Shown here: piece by piece, positions 1 through 33,683 of the stretch
Layout of the letters: each line of letters starts with the position of its first letter
How positions within the stretch are numbered: position 1 is the stretch's first letter
NCBI RefSeq assembly: GCF_026151205.1
Contig: NC_087079.1
Coordinates: 11,896,635-11,956,634, forward strand
DNA length: 60,000 nt
Source: Bolinopsis microptera
Taxonomy: Eukaryota; Ctenophora; Tentaculata; Lobata; Bolinopsidae
Direction of reading: 5' to 3'
Position numbers and translations under genes: made by a program
The notes under the pieces: generated by a model
Told to the model about the DNA's origin: nothing
Database searches by the model: none
What the model saw: only the letters and a program-made list of their open reading frames with translations

Positions 1-132
1 CCTGTGATTTTTAACACTTGAAATCTTAAAATTGGCTCTATCTTTTATATAAGTTAGAAATATTATTTCAAACAATCCGAATTAAATTTGAGGATTGGAA
101 AATGTGAAATTTGTAACTTTTTAAAATTCCAG

Positions 133-15379
<15,247 letters not shown>

Positions 15380-17671
15380 ACTTCTTTTGTAGAAGCCTGT
15401 GTGCTTTCATAATTAATTTGAAATGTGCTTGAACTTTATTTGTGAAAGTAAAGTTTCCTGAAACTCACGATCAACGATATTTTGTAGCTCAAAATCCGAT
15501 GCTGGGCACTTTTTAAATAAGTTTAAATATTTTTATAGATTCGATTGTCAAGTCAGCTGCTCGAAGGGGATTTACAAGTTGCAACGCTTTATTTTTCTTT
15601 CATGACTTATATTTGAAATTCGTTTAGCAGATATTTATCCCCCCAACCGCGTGTTATTATTTTGTAGTTCTGAATAATTCATATTATAATCGAGATTTGA
15701 TGGTCCACACCGTAGGTTCTATTTATTTTAACCTACTTTTGAAACGACTTGTCCCCTCCTTTTAACTGTCACCAATTTGTACCAACATTGGTAACGGTAA
15801 ACGGAGGTGTCTTGAGATATGAAAGTGATTAGATCGGCTCACGCAAGTAACCTTACTTCAAGTATAACTATTAAACCATTTCACACCACAAATCATCCAA
15901 TTAAATACTGATTCCATCGTCAATACAAAACTCCTCCACTGGACCGAAGCGTACGTACGTACGTGCGCGGCTGAAGTCAAATGATGACAATAGTAGGGAT
16001 TACCATAGATGTCATCGGTATGAATGCTAACTACTGTAGACCTAGATAATGAAAGTGCGTGGCTCATTCCCAGTTACCAAGATAGGAGATCGGCAAATTC
16101 CTGTGATATCTGTATTGCATTACATCATACTGTACCACAAGAATTCACATTTTACTATAAAAATCCAAGAAGGCAGCTAAAGTCGAACTGCATTTTCGCC
16201 GGTCTGTTATTATAACACCTGTGCAATAGAAATGGTATGTTGAATTTGATATGTGCCGTATCATATGTCCTCAAGGAATGCAGCTTACACATTTATATAA
16301 CTTCTGGGTTAGATATAAAGTCTCTTATCAATACACAACCGATAAGAATCAAGAAAATATTTGAAGTCTATTTAACCGTCTGAATGTAAAATTAATACAC
16401 AGAAATTTATAACAATAGACTGAATTTGCATAACCAGTACACAATTCAACATTGATTAATCGACTCACAACAATCTAAAGTTGTCGTTAAAATTATCATC
16501 AATTTTCTGACTGGTAAATAACAACCGTAAATATTTAGCTGCTAAAGAAACATCACTCTATAATATGTAGACCATCTTAAAATTGGGTGAATTTTCAAAA
16601 TGTGAAGATAAATTTGAGTGCATTGAGATTAAATTATTAAGGGATGCGTATCAAATTATCTATGATAACACTGTCCATTTTATTTATAAAAATCAGGTAA
16701 CAACTGAATTTTCAAAATAATCTTCCCAATCTTTCACTCGGAGTCTGAAACTTGAGGAAACAAAACTTCATCTACGAAATGATAACATTCAATAACTTCG
16801 TCTCATACAAAAAGGCACAAAGGTACATAACATAATCTAAAAAGTATATCCTCTCACAATTAATTGATGATGAATAATTTGAAGAACAATACCTAGTTGG
16901 CAGTTACCCAAGTAGCAAATTGTCACTCTGCCAGTCGAGTAATGTGTATATTGACCGTTTTTAAATTTTACATTCCTTTTCTGCCAAACCAACTATGGAA
17001 CAAGATAAAATATCAGATCTTAATTCATACTGTAAACGCAATATCATATTCCAAATGTTTTAATACAAAAACGGAGTAGAGGTAGCAAGATCGCGCAATA
17101 TTACGAGTTTATTTTGTCAACAGTGAAAACCAAAAGATCAGTTAAGAACAAGCTCGAAACAATTTGGGGAATAAAAGCAATTTATCAAATAACCTCATTA
17201 TTCTCCTTCTTTTTGAAATGACTCAGTTTCGTTTGTGAATAAAGAGGAAATCTATCTCTAGCTCATATAATTACGTTAACAATAATTAATTAATTAATAG
17301 GTCTGGATACCGGTGATTTGACACGTGACATGTGACAATGAGTTTTGATTGGTCAATGCTGGCAGGCTAATCACATTCCAACCAGTATTCAGATCTATTA
17401 GTTGTCACAGAGACCGGTTATTGTAGGGAAATTAATGCGTTAATCGAAACATGTGTTTTTTAGCCAGAGGAATAGAAGTATATTTTCTGAGAACCTCAAT
17501 ATTAGAACATGTAGTATTATAACAGTATTCAAATTCAACACAAAAATATATAAGTAATCATATCATTTGACCCAGTGAAATCAGCACCAACGCTACAAAG
17601 TCGGGTTTTCGTGATTTGATGACGTCACGCCGATTTATGACGTCATCACGCCACATGAAAGCTGAAGGTTC
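15380..17671. other. intergenic region between convergent SUZ12 and Rab14
   Basis: No gene recognised. It should hold the 3' untranslated regions of both genes, which converge here. A TTTATT at about 17108 would be AATAAA on the minus strand and could end the Rab14 transcript. An ACGT microsatellite lies at about 15950-15965. Two TGACGTCA palindromes lie at 17620-17627 and 17638-17645. Confidence 0.6.
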
Positions 17672-23450
<5,779 letters not shown>

Positions 23451-23469
23451 GAACACATATTCGCGAACA

Positions 23470-24386
23470 ACTTATGACATGATGGTTAGTTAGGAGATCA
23501 TATGACCACATAACAGTGGTTAAAGAATTACGCTTGAAGAAGGAGCTTGCTGAGATAATGAGTGAAGTGGATGAGAATACCAGGGAGTCATTGCAGCTGG
23601 TACAAGAGCATGGGTCAGGAGCTTGGCTAACATGTCTCCCCATTCAACAGCTAGGGTATGCTTACAGCGAGCAAGACTTCAGAGACGCTGTTCATCTCCG
23701 GTATGGTTGGGACATCCCTAACACCCCAAGATTCTGCGATTGTGGATCCAAGAATGATCACAATCATATCCTCAACTGTAAGAGAGGGGTATGTGAACTA
23801 CCGTCATAACAACGTGAGAGACTCCGTTGCTGAATACCTTAGGCTGGTGACCAAGGATGTGAGGATTGAGCCCCTTTTAACACCTTTAGAATCGGCCAAC
23901 TTCCAACAAAAGGGCAACAATGCTGATAAGGCTAGGCTTGATATATCAGCAAGAGGAGTGTGGAGCACATTTGAGAGGACTTTCTTTGATGTGCACATTT
24001 TCAATCCTAAATCGCCTACATATCAAGGAAAGACCATGCCACAGCTCTACACTCTGCACGAGAATGAGAAAAAGAACCAGTACATGAACCGAGTGCTACA
24101 ATTGGAGAAAGGGTCATTCGTCCCCCTTGTATTTACCACTACAGGAGGAATGGCACCGGAGGCCAAGCGTTTCATAAGGAGACTTGCTGTGTTGATAGCC
24201 ACCAAGACAAAGGAGGACTACAGCCAGGTGATGTGTAACATCAGGACACGCCTGAGCATGGATACAATGAGGAGTGTGCTAGTAGAAGTTAGAGGTGTAC
24301 GTGGAAAGGCAAAGAAGGCATGGACTGCCCCTATATCCAATGTCTCCTTCAACCTGATACCTGAGGAGAAGAGCTACGAGGGATAG
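23470..24386 (+). pseudogene. retroelement C-terminal domain (zinc knuckle plus nuclease-like), frameshifted
   Basis: Two overlapping frames make one protein. Frame 1 has GSGAWLTCLPI, LRYGWDIPNTP and CDCGSKNDHNHILNCKRG; frame 2 continues GYVNYRHNNVRD, ARLDISARGVWSTFERTFFD, YTLHENEKKNQY, FVPLVFTTTGGM and VLVEVRGVRGK. A Cys/His knuckle (C.CG...H.L.C) followed by R-H-N-x-x-R-D and R-L-D-[IV]-S is a common C-terminal part of retroelement polyproteins in invertebrates, possibly with a restriction-like nuclease fold. That family memory is not precise. The frame changes in the G run at about 23786-23790, consistent with loss of one base. The RT part is missing, so this is a 5'-truncated, broken copy. 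Confidence 0.7.
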
Positions 24387-25036
24387 ATGATATCTATTGC
24401 TCAGGATTTACGATTGTGCTCTGCCAATTGCATCACTTGATTTAATTTATTGTATATATATACTGTTTGACATTTCTTTTTGCCACATAACAGTACACAG
24501 ACACTGAATCAAGGAGGTTTCACAACATTTCAAGCAGGGTTGGTTCACATCATCACACGCAAATTTCAATCAACGCTGTCAAGGCTTGTTCAACAATTAA
24601 GCTACCTTACAAGCAGTGGCATAATAAAGGACCCTGCCGACCCCGCTGTGCAAGGGGGATGCCATCTTAGGGGGCGCCCAGTCGTTGTTTGAAAGTGGGA
24701 CAATTTTGAAAAACTTCACTGAGATACTAGCAAAACTGCGCAATTGGCTCTAGAAACACAAGGGGGCGACACGTCCGCCAATGTCCTGTCCTTTTTGGAT
24801 TCAATGAGACAACAGACATTGACAGACATTGGCATGGACAGATAAAATGTCCTGGAAATTACTTATATTTACGTTTCATGTTGCCCTCATCATTATGAAC
24901 CGAAAATGTTTATCGGTTTTTTGCTGTCCCCACCCACCCCTCGATACATGAGGGGCTCCCCCTGGCCCTTGTAGTGCGATCTCGGAGGGCAGGCTTCCCT
25001 GTGCAATACGATCTTGGAAGCAGGGGCCTATTTAAC

Positions 25037-25072
<36 letters not shown>

Positions 25073-26330
25073 GTGAAAACTGGCCACGGGCCTAAATATT
25101 ACACATCAATCAATTACAATTCATTAATTTAACGTTTCTACTTTAAGAGGGGAGGGGGCACCAACAGGGGGCGCTTTTTATGCGGGTTGGCACCAACAGG
25201 CCACGTTAAACCACTGCTCTCGAGATCAGTTTGCATCATGCAATATATTAATAATAATTATCATAATCGGAACAAGTTTAAACATTCAAGATACCACATT
25301 TAACTCGAAATTAATAATTTGGTCTAGCAATTTACTACGCTACAATTAATAATAATAATAAAATGACGCCTTATTTATATACCGCTTAGGCCGTATTAAT
25401 TGCATTGCTAGTCATAACTAATTGCAACAAAGATACCATTCATACATACCATTCTATTTCATGATTGGTATGCAGTCACATGATCTGCTAACCATCATGA
25501 ACAGCTGTTGACGGACAAGCTGCCCGCGAACACCTGCTTGCGAACAGGTGTCGGGCTGGTTGGATACTGCCTACAATTCTTTCTATACACAATATGCTTT
25601 TTCACCACTCCTTGGCCTTCATAGAAACAATCAGATTTTAAGATGATGAGGGTGTATGTGAAGATGGAGCCATTTACAAAATTCAAATAGTCTAGAACTG
25701 TGTCAGGACTGCTCTACAAACTGTTTTACCCGAGTAGACAAGGAGCTCCAAATCTCTTGTAATCTGACCAATCATTCATCCACAATATACCTAAACAATC
25801 GAATTCATGTTTTACTAGCCTGTCACGTGACCAAAACGGTTTTTTGCCCATAACTCTCCAGGGAAGCATCTTTACCCTACGTCAAGGGGGTGATTCGGAA
25901 TCAGTGTCCAAAAATACACCGATTTAAATCAATTTCATACCAAAAGGGCCTTTTTACAAGAATTTTCTTAAAATTTGGGCGAGCGATTTAGTAGGAACGC
26001 CTACTTCATCAAGTGGTAACAAAACAAACATTGAATCTTTTTATTGACCACATTTTCTCGGTAATTAGCATCGCTGAAACTAACACTGACGAGTCTCCAA
26101 AATTTCGATACTAAACTTATTGTTTCAACTATCATTGATCTGAACGCAGGGCAAAAGCCATTCAAAACATTTCGAATGTCAGGAAAACTGTACAAATGAA
26201 CTTAACAGAGTATATAAAAGATATAGCGCGCCTGCAGCATGTGCTTCAGTTAGGATCGAATAGGAAAACACTAAAATGGGCCCATCCCCTATAAATTGTA
26301 AATTAGTTCACATAGCCTTCTATTCATGAC
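24387..26330. other. no host gene seen; repeat debris
   Basis: Contains a copy of the TGTCCTGTCCTTTTTGGATT sequence (24782-24801), a poly-T run (about 25040-25069) and a hairpin at 25528-25556 (stem GCCCG plus ACACCTG). ORFs here are short and without motifs. Confidence 0.6.
25040..25069. repeat. poly-T tract
   Basis: About 29 T in a row. It could be the minus-strand poly(A) tail of a retroposed sequence, but no source gene is recognised beside it. Confidence 0.8.
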
Positions 26331-26345
26331 GTACGTTGCATGCCA

Positions 26346-26361
26346 CTTTTCGCGCGCGAAG
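26346..26361. repeat. GC-rich hairpin with GAA triloop
   Basis: GCGCGC-GAA-GCGCGC, flanked by further CG on both sides, in an otherwise AT-rich region. One of three or more hairpins in this region with a GAA/TTC three-base loop. Confidence 0.8.
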
Positions 26362-26734
26362 CGCGCGCCGCAAAATGTATCAAACATTATTGATTATAGC
26401 CATAATAATATAAATCTACGCGTACTGCGTGACTGATGAGCGTGCTGAATCACTCAGCACTCTCGATTTTAAAATCTTTTCCAAAAGGACCCTCAACAGT
26501 TGAAACTATGATTTGGATCAACCCAGCAAACTTTACTGGCTGGCGATATTACTTCATGTGATTGCATCTTCACAGCTTGTTGAGCTCCGCGCGCGCTTAA
26601 ACAGTTAATTGCATTTGCACGCTTCAAACATTCCAAAAATGCAATTGCACCACGTACCACGTAATACAATACAGTCAATCAGAGAACAAGTTAAAGCTGC
26701 GCACTTTTATAAGGCTCGAAATAAAACTTTTCGT

Positions 26735-26840
26735 TGGAGGACTTCGCCGCTTCGACGCGCAAACTAGCATTTTTGTTTCGTCGATCGTTGCTCTGCTTCG
26801 CAGAGCAACGATCTCAATGGGTTGACACCGTCAATCAAAA
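26735..26840 (+). repeat. dispersed repeat copy A with a perfect hairpin
   Basis: Starts TTGGAGGACTTCGCCGC and ends GGGTTGACACCGTCAATCAAA. It contains the perfect palindrome GATCGTTGCTCTGC-TTC-GCAGAGCAACGATC (about 26783-26813). A related copy lies at 27304-27412. Confidence 0.85.
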
Positions 26841-27303
26841 CTTTTCGCGATAATTCAAAATCTATAATGTCCCTAATTTTCCTCCTGGGGAGGTAATTTT
26901 AGTTTTACGTTAACGGGTGATACTGATACTCGTATAATATATGTTCCATTTATTAGGCCGGACCGTCGACGAGTCCAACTCGGCGCGCGTCATAGTAGGT
27001 TGTAAACCTACAAGTTTTACGAAACGAACATTTAGTTGAAAACCAGCACTTTCTATTTCTTTTACTTTCGAAGTTAGGCTCCTATCAGTATCAGTAAGGT
27101 TTCCTGGGGATATATTTTTCGAACGCTGATTCCGAATTACCCCACATATCAGGACATAGGGTTAAAATTCTGAATGCTTCCCTGGCGAAGAACTGTCTCG
27201 ATCTTGATTGACGACGCTATACTATGTCATCAGTCATTGTCAACCCTTCCACCTTCGAGATAGTTGCGATGCGAAGCAAGACGACGATCTTCCGATATAT
27301 GCG

Positions 27304-27412
27304 TTGGAGGACTTCGCCGCAAACTATTATTCTTGCTTTGCATCAAAGAGACGAGATCGTTGTTTTGCGAAGCAGAGCAACGATCTGGATAAGGGTTGAC
27401 ATCGTCAATCAA
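27304..27412 (+). repeat. dispersed repeat copy B with a mutated hairpin
   Basis: The same TTGGAGGACTTCGCCGC start and GGGTTGACATCGTCAATCAAA end as copy A. Its hairpin, GATCGTTGTTTTGC-GAA-GCAGAGCAACGATC, carries two mismatches and the complementary loop. Confidence 0.8.
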
Positions 27413-27455
27413 ATATATTGTATTATATATTATTATATTATTATTATTATATAGA

Positions 27456-28404
27456 TTTTACCAAAACCCATAATCATGGGTAGAGTGGACCGCTGCCAGT
27501 GTCTCTCTTTACCAAACAAAAGGAAATGATATTAATTTGATTGACCGTTCTTAAATTAGGTAGTGCGCCATCGACAGTGAGCCGCGCGTGCCGACTGTAG
27601 GATCAAGGATGGTTTTTTAGCCCTAATTTCGGCCAGCACAATTTTCTTCAAACAAATAGATATTAATTATCCTTCCCGACCTTCGATTGCAACAAAAATT
27701 GGTGAGCTTAATCATAGACTTACAAGGAAAGTGTCCGAAAAGTTTAAAGCATATCCAACCATCAGACATTATGTTACAGCTAAAAGCATCGTATTTTGCC
27801 CCATTTTCATCACTATATCAACTCCGATATCCACCAAATTTTTCGGACAGTTGTAAAAGCCCTATTGGAAGGTCGTCGCCTATTTTCAGAATGATCTCAT
27901 TCAAGGAACTGAAGATATATCCAAATAATACGACAAAAATCAACGAATTTGGTCAAATTTGGTCAAATTACGCGACTTTTACAGCTAATTTTGCTCCAAA
28001 AGCCGCGCACCATCAAATATGGCACATAGGCGAAACTCACTGATCTTTCCAAAAAGGTATGACAAATTTGGTATTGTGAAAATTCTCACAGTCTCTAGAA
28101 AAAAATGGTACAAAAATTTTAAAAATCCGAGCAAGTTTATTTTTATGGTGCACCCCCTACTTAAATGCAAAATGATACCGAGAATGAAATCGGTCGCTCG
28201 CTTTCCCCCACAGATGCCTTTGGGTAGTTCTTCTTAATCTATTACAATTGTAAATGAATGGGAAAAGCGAGGGACCGATTTCATTCTCGGTATCATTTTG
28301 CATTTGAGAACGGTCAATCAAATTAATATCATTTCCTTTTGTTTGGTAAAGAGAGACACTGGCAGCGGTCCACTCTACCCATGATTATGGGTTTTGGTAA
28401 AATA
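27456..28404. mobile_element. inverted-repeat element of about 950 bp with 97-bp arms
   Basis: The arm at 27458-27554 (starting TTACCAAAACCCATAATCAT) and the arm at 28306-28402 are near-perfect inverted copies. Inside the right half a second inverted pair (28164-28205 with 28259-28305) gives a nested hairpin around ACCGAGAATGAAATCGGTC. No transposase ORF is evident; a 118-aa ORF at 27687-28043 has no recognisable motif. It fits a non-autonomous DNA transposon or foldback element. No target-site duplication could be fixed with confidence. Confidence 0.85.
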
Positions 28405-29240
28405 TCATCTCTTTTTGATTATAATGTCAGGGTACTTTATAAAGTCGAAATATAAACTGATATCTTCATTAATATTAATAAGGAGGAAGTTTCAACGATT
28501 TCGAAATTTTTCCTTTAAAAACATTTCCTTGTGTTTAGGTAAGCATATCGGTCGATCACTGACTGAATATGCCACTTTATACTCATTCAAGTTGGCATTA
28601 AATTCATATATAATGACATTAAAAAGCAGAATTTGTTGGAAATCGCGAATGAGCAAAATTCTCACCTTTCGCACGTGCAAACTTTGAGCGGACGTTGCGT
28701 GCGCATCCAATATTGAATCGCCGTAAATTTTTGCATGTAATTGTTTTATATATAGCTTGATAAGCATGCAAAGTTTCAAAGTATTTCAAGAAGAACTGTA
28801 ATCACAACGGCACTCTAAAGTTGACTGAAAATGACGAAAACAGCAATTTTCAGTGATTTTAGCAATTTTCTATCAATTTGGGCGTGTCCCCACGTGTGCA
28901 AATTTTCGATTTTCAACTTTAAAACTAGCCTAATGCACAATTTATACCTATAGGAAGCAGAACTGAGCTCCACAACCCAAGGCATGGCCCAACACCAGAG
29001 AATACTAAATCGCAAAATTGACGTTTTTATAAAATAATTCTTCAAAAAAGCACAAACTTCAATGACGAATATCTTTATGAAGGAGCAAGCTAGAAAAACT
29101 TTCCGGTAGATTTTCAGAATGCTTGAACAATTATCTAAGTTAAAATGTCCTCAGATTTTGAATACAATTACTTTTTGATGGTTTAAAATCATTTTTAAAA
29201 GTTATTACTTTGTCAAAAATCAAGTCTTAAAAACGGTTAA
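28405..29240. other. no host gene seen
   Basis: AT-rich sequence with only short motif-less ORFs. Confidence 0.6.
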
Positions 29241-29284
29241 CTTGATGACGTCATCAATTAGGGGTGTTCATGACGTCAAATAAT

Positions 29285-29605
29285 TTGTTTATACAATGTA
29301 AACTAAAGTGTAAACAATTATTTTCAAGACCTGTAGTCGGAAATGGCTGTATCTTTTATACTTTTGAATCTATGGACAATTAAATACAGGCTACAATTGA
29401 CTGGCAAAGCGTCTATCCCTGAATATGTGTATATATGTATGTATCACGACAATCTATCGTAAAACAGGGGTTCTAGAAAACCCATTTCCCGATGATCCTG
29501 AGACCTGAAACTTTTTTTGCAGTCGATTTGGTCAACGTCTAGACGCCCTGAAAAATTTCAGATCTCTAACTCAATTTTAACATGGTTTTTAAGGCACCTG
29601 AATAT
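29285..29605 (+). repeat. dispersed repeat, copy 2 (partner at 7640-7985)
   Basis: Matches the copy in the SUZ12 intron over about 300 bases in the same orientation. It has one extra segment (GAAAAATTTCAGATCTCTAACT) not present in copy 1. Two TGACGTCA palindromes lie just before it (29246-29253 and 29271-29278). Confidence 0.8.
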
Positions 29606-29790
29606 GGCGATTTTGGGTTTTTTACCGAATTTCGTATAACAGTGCTGGCAAGTATTTTATGCAAATTTCTTAAAAATCTCAACATAACTATTTTTTATTC
29701 CTGTCATCTTTGACATCAAATTAGAATGTTTTGAACTAAAAATAAATCTGCTGAACGACTTCCGATGAGTCTTAATGCCTGAAAAACTCC

Positions 29791-29824
29791 TGCCGGAGGC
29801 GGCGGCCTTCGGCCGCCGCCTCCG
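29791..29824. repeat. perfect GC-rich palindrome with TTC loop
   Basis: CCGGAGGCGGCGGCC-TTC-GGCCGCCGCCTCCGG: a 15-bp perfect stem of pure G and C with a three-base loop, in AT-rich surroundings. Confidence 0.9.
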
Positions 29825-29872
29825 GTCGGAGTGCACGCTTCGAGTGCACGAAAGAGACTTGTAACGTGTAGC

Positions 29873-29940
29873 AAAGGGGGTATAATAGTAAAGGGGGTAT
29901 AATAGTAAAGGGGGTATAATAGTAAATGGGGTACATAGTA
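29873..29940. repeat. 17-bp tandem repeat, four copies
   Basis: AAAGGGGGTATAATAGT repeated about four times, next to the GC palindrome at 29791-29824. Confidence 0.85.
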
Positions 29941-30049
29941 TACCCACAATAAATGCAACGGTCGTGCTTGCCAGCACTGTGATATATGCGAAGCAAGAAT
30001 GATAGTTCACGCAGCGCATCGGAGCAGCGACGTCCTCCAATCTCGATCA

Positions 30050-30855
30050 AGTGATATCTGTATTTGAATGATCTGGTTATTCCTTGACCATTGTTAATGG
30101 TCTGGCCCGGCGCGCGCTACTTCGAAGTAATTTAGACGAGTAACATCCGTCAAGTTATTCCACTCAGCACTCGTTTTCATTTACTGATTAAAATGAGACA
30201 CAGTCAATTTATGTGAATTAAATCTGAATTATAGATATACTTCCAATTTCAAATCTTTACATGGGTCAAGTATTTCAAAATACAAGGGAACGGGTAAAAG
30301 TATCAAGTCAAAAAAGTTTATTGTAAAAATCTAGAAAAATAGTGTGGCATAAAACAGTATGTTTTATGTTTAATGTTTTACTTGTTACTGATAATACTGC
30401 TAGTGCTATAGTGTTAAGTACAAAAATAAAAAATCCAAGTCTGCCCCGAAGATTCTTTGATGTATGATTATAATTTATCAGAATCCGGATTCCAAACTAT
30501 CAAAACATAAATTCAAATCTTTATTAACATGATAAAAATATAGGGAAAAGTAATCATAGAAATGAGAAATCGTGACTAAAAGTAAAATTTACGACAATTC
30601 TAGAGTCGCTAATCTGAATAAATAGGTTTTCATTTAGGAATAGGAGACATTCTCAGGCTACAAGTAGAATGTCACGTGTAAAATTTTTAAATCTCAATAA
30701 AAATCTAGCAGATAACCTAGTCCCAAATCTTATAGCCTGTCAGGGCTCTGGGTGGGGCCCTCAATCAAATACTCCAGACTATCCGAAGAGTTTTCTTTAA
30801 CTTGTCGAGAGCCCACGAAATTATGATACAAGTAACACCACCGTGTACTGCAAGA
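30050..30855 (-). other. presumed 3' UTR and downstream flank of the laminin gene
   Basis: No ORF of note. TTTATT at about 30311 and 30513 would be AATAAA on the minus strand and could be laminin poly(A) signals. Confidence 0.45.
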
Positions 30856-33683
30856 TTAGGATGCGATGTCGTTCTTACATTGAGCGTGATAAGTTGCTTT
30901 CACATTTATTCGCTCCATGATAGCGTCAAGTTTCTCTTCTAGCGCATCCAACTCCGAGTTGAGGTCTACCAGAGTTCGCTGCTGAGTTACGTACCTGGAG
31001 ATCATAAGTTAATATAAGCTATAAGTTAATATAAGTTATAAGTTAATATAAGTTATAAGTTAATTTAAGTTATAAGTTAATATAAGTTAATATAATCTAT
31101 AAGTTATAAGTTATATGCAGATTGGGCAAAATGAGAAACATTTGTAACTAACTTGATAAAAACCTTGAAAAACAACAGAATATCTGAGAACGCAGCTTTA
31201 AGATAAACAAGAAAAAACAAAATTACGAACTTCTCAGTGAGATCTCCAACGTCGGTTAATTTCTCGTTGATAGCAGATTCAACTTCATCACTCCTCCGAG
31301 CCACTTCCTCAGTGTCTGACAACTGTTCTGCTATTTCTTCCTCCTTCTCAGAGATTTGCTCGTCTAAATCATCATAATCCTTTTTAAGTCGAGATACCTA
31401 GGTAAAAAGGAGGGCTATGTTATACGGCTTATATTTACAATTACATTTAGAGTTGAACTAAGATACTGATTGGGGACTGGCCTCGAAGAGACCAGACAGT
31501 GTTTACTCAGAATATACAAATATACGATACAATAACAATAAACATGTATAGTGTAAAATTCTGCGTGATTTGTGAGACTAGCTATCTCCGCTAATGAAAG
31601 ATATATCACAACATATAACTACAGTCACTAACCTGCTCCTCGTTATCCTGTACAGTCCCTCCGGCCTCATCTATCTCTGCCTGAGCGTTCTGAGCGATAG
31701 TATCTCCACTGCTGATATCAGCCAGTAGTAGTTGCAGTTCTCGCTCCAGCTCATCCAGGGCGTCCTCCAGTCCTTCTCTGGACGTTTCAGCTGCATCCTT
31801 ATTCTTCTCAATCTGTAACAGCTCAGTTAATTGGTATGCACTATGTAGGGTCAAACAGTATCCCATTTATTGTTAACATCATATCCAATATCATATTCCA
31901 CCATTTTTAATTTCTACCAACCTCGCCAATATCATTCCACCCATCGTTAACAACTTCAGAGGTAGATCCCAGCAGTTCCTGGGCAGCCTGGTAGTTCTCA
32001 TCAAAGTCTCTGAGAGCCGAGGTGGCCTCGAGGATGGAGTCTAGTGTGTCGCTGGCATCTGTTGACACATTGTTAGCTTTCTCCAGCAAGTCAGCTACTC
32101 TCTGCTTGTCTGGCAGTGACACCTCCACATCTGAAAAACATTACAATTACAACTCAATATTATGGACAGAACTGTAAACTCGTAATATTGCTGAAAAGTC
32201 GATTTTTAGCGGTTAATCTGAAAAGCTCTGTCCTAAATACTTCAAATAAATGGTTCCCACAATATTACCAGTATTGACAAGGTTGATATCGTTCAGAGCC
32301 TGAGTGAGTTGGTCAATCAGATCTGATAGCTCTTGTTCGTTGAGAGGTAATCTCAAAGCGTTAATATCTGAAGAGAGAAACCCAGTTATGTATCATGGAG
32401 AAGATGAGTCAAAAACTGATCTCAGAAGAGAAAATGTGTTCTCGTTTTAATAAATTTAACAGCAATCGTCTTGCGGTCAAGTTATAAAGGACACGACAAC
32501 ATTATAACTTTATAAGTGGCTGGGTTAACCATGCTGCTAAATTACCCTGTACGATCTGCTCGATCTCCTGAGCACTGGCCCGGTCTGCTTGTAACAGCTG
32601 ATCTATCTTCCTCTTGGTATCCTGCAGTCTCTCTGCTGCCTCGTCTACTGTGCCCTTCGTCTCCTCACTCGTCTGAACACAGGTTTAATTTAAATTTCAT
32701 TAATTTATCTATTATTTTATATATTGTTAGTGTTATTTAACATGTGGCGGAGCCTTCATTATGGCAGTATAAAAGCTGTATTAAAATAAGAAGGGCTGGT
32801 GTACCTGTTTCATCTCCTGAACACTAGTGTCGATCTCGTCAGCCTTACTGTTGAGCTCCCTGAGGTCGGAAGTAGCGGCAGTAACCTCCCCCTGCCTCTC
32901 ATCAGCACAACTCCTAGCCTCTCCAGCCAGCCCTGTTATACTACTGATGATCCCCACAGCTCCCCCGCAACCTGGCCCTCCGCAGAACCCACACTTGCTA
33001 CCTCCACACGGGTCACAAGAGTCAGGGTCAGTGGCTCCACACACACTAGCGTCTAATACTCCTAACTTGTCGGTCAGGTCAGAGATCTGGTCCTCTATTT
33101 CTGACAGCTTCTCTACTGCTGAGGTATCTTTAAAGATATCGTCTTTCAGGATCTTCTCCGTTTTGGCAGCCTTCTCCTCGGCTTCCTCTATTTGAGACTT
33201 GGTAGCATCGGCAGCCTCCTTAGCCACAGCAGAGCGCTTAGCAGCATCCTCCACCAGTTTGAGGGCCTCGTCCAGATTAGCAGCTGATAGGGTCATGGCT
33301 CTCTCTGCCAGATTGTTAGTTTCCTCTCTGAAGTTATCCAGACTGTCTTTAAGCTGGTCTAGAGACGCTAAAGTGTCCGCAGTTTCCTGGTCTATGTCCC
33401 CTATTCTGCCCTCTAGAGTGTCCAGCTCGTCACTCTTGGTCTGCAGCGCGGCTCCCAGATCTCTCAGGGTGTTGGTTAGTTCTGTTATCTCCTCGTCATT
33501 ACCAGGCGAGGACTTAGCTAGCTTCTCTGCTTCCTTCAGAGTTTGTTTCAGATCTTTGAATATAGCTTGCAGTTCCTCTTCAGTTAGATCAGCGGCGTCT
33601 AAATGGATGTTCTGGGCTTTGTCTGCCAGTTGGTTGATCTGATCCTCTATAACTTGCACCTCCCTCTCCCAGTTATCATAGCA
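30856..33683 (-). other. laminin: beta-type coiled coil and C-terminus
   Basis: 3' part of exon 32805-34330, then 32546-32671, 32269-32367, 31922-32130, 31633-31812, 31231-31397 and 30856-30994. Heptad-rich throughout. In the middle is the beta-specific disulfide loop CGATDPDSC...CGFCGGPGCGG. The final exon codes YVTQQRTLVDLNSELD and ends with a cysteine ten residues before the end region (HAQCKNDIAS). There are no LG domains, so this is not an alpha chain. Confidence 0.92.

Noticed and set aside
27687-28043. 118-aa ORF inside the inverted-repeat element
   Set aside because: No transposase motif or other recognisable domain, and AT-rich composition makes such an ORF likely by chance.
29657-30050. 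Overlapping minus-strand ORFs of 80-127 aa
   Set aside because: They run through the 17-bp repeat and the GC palindrome and change content with frame; no conserved motif.
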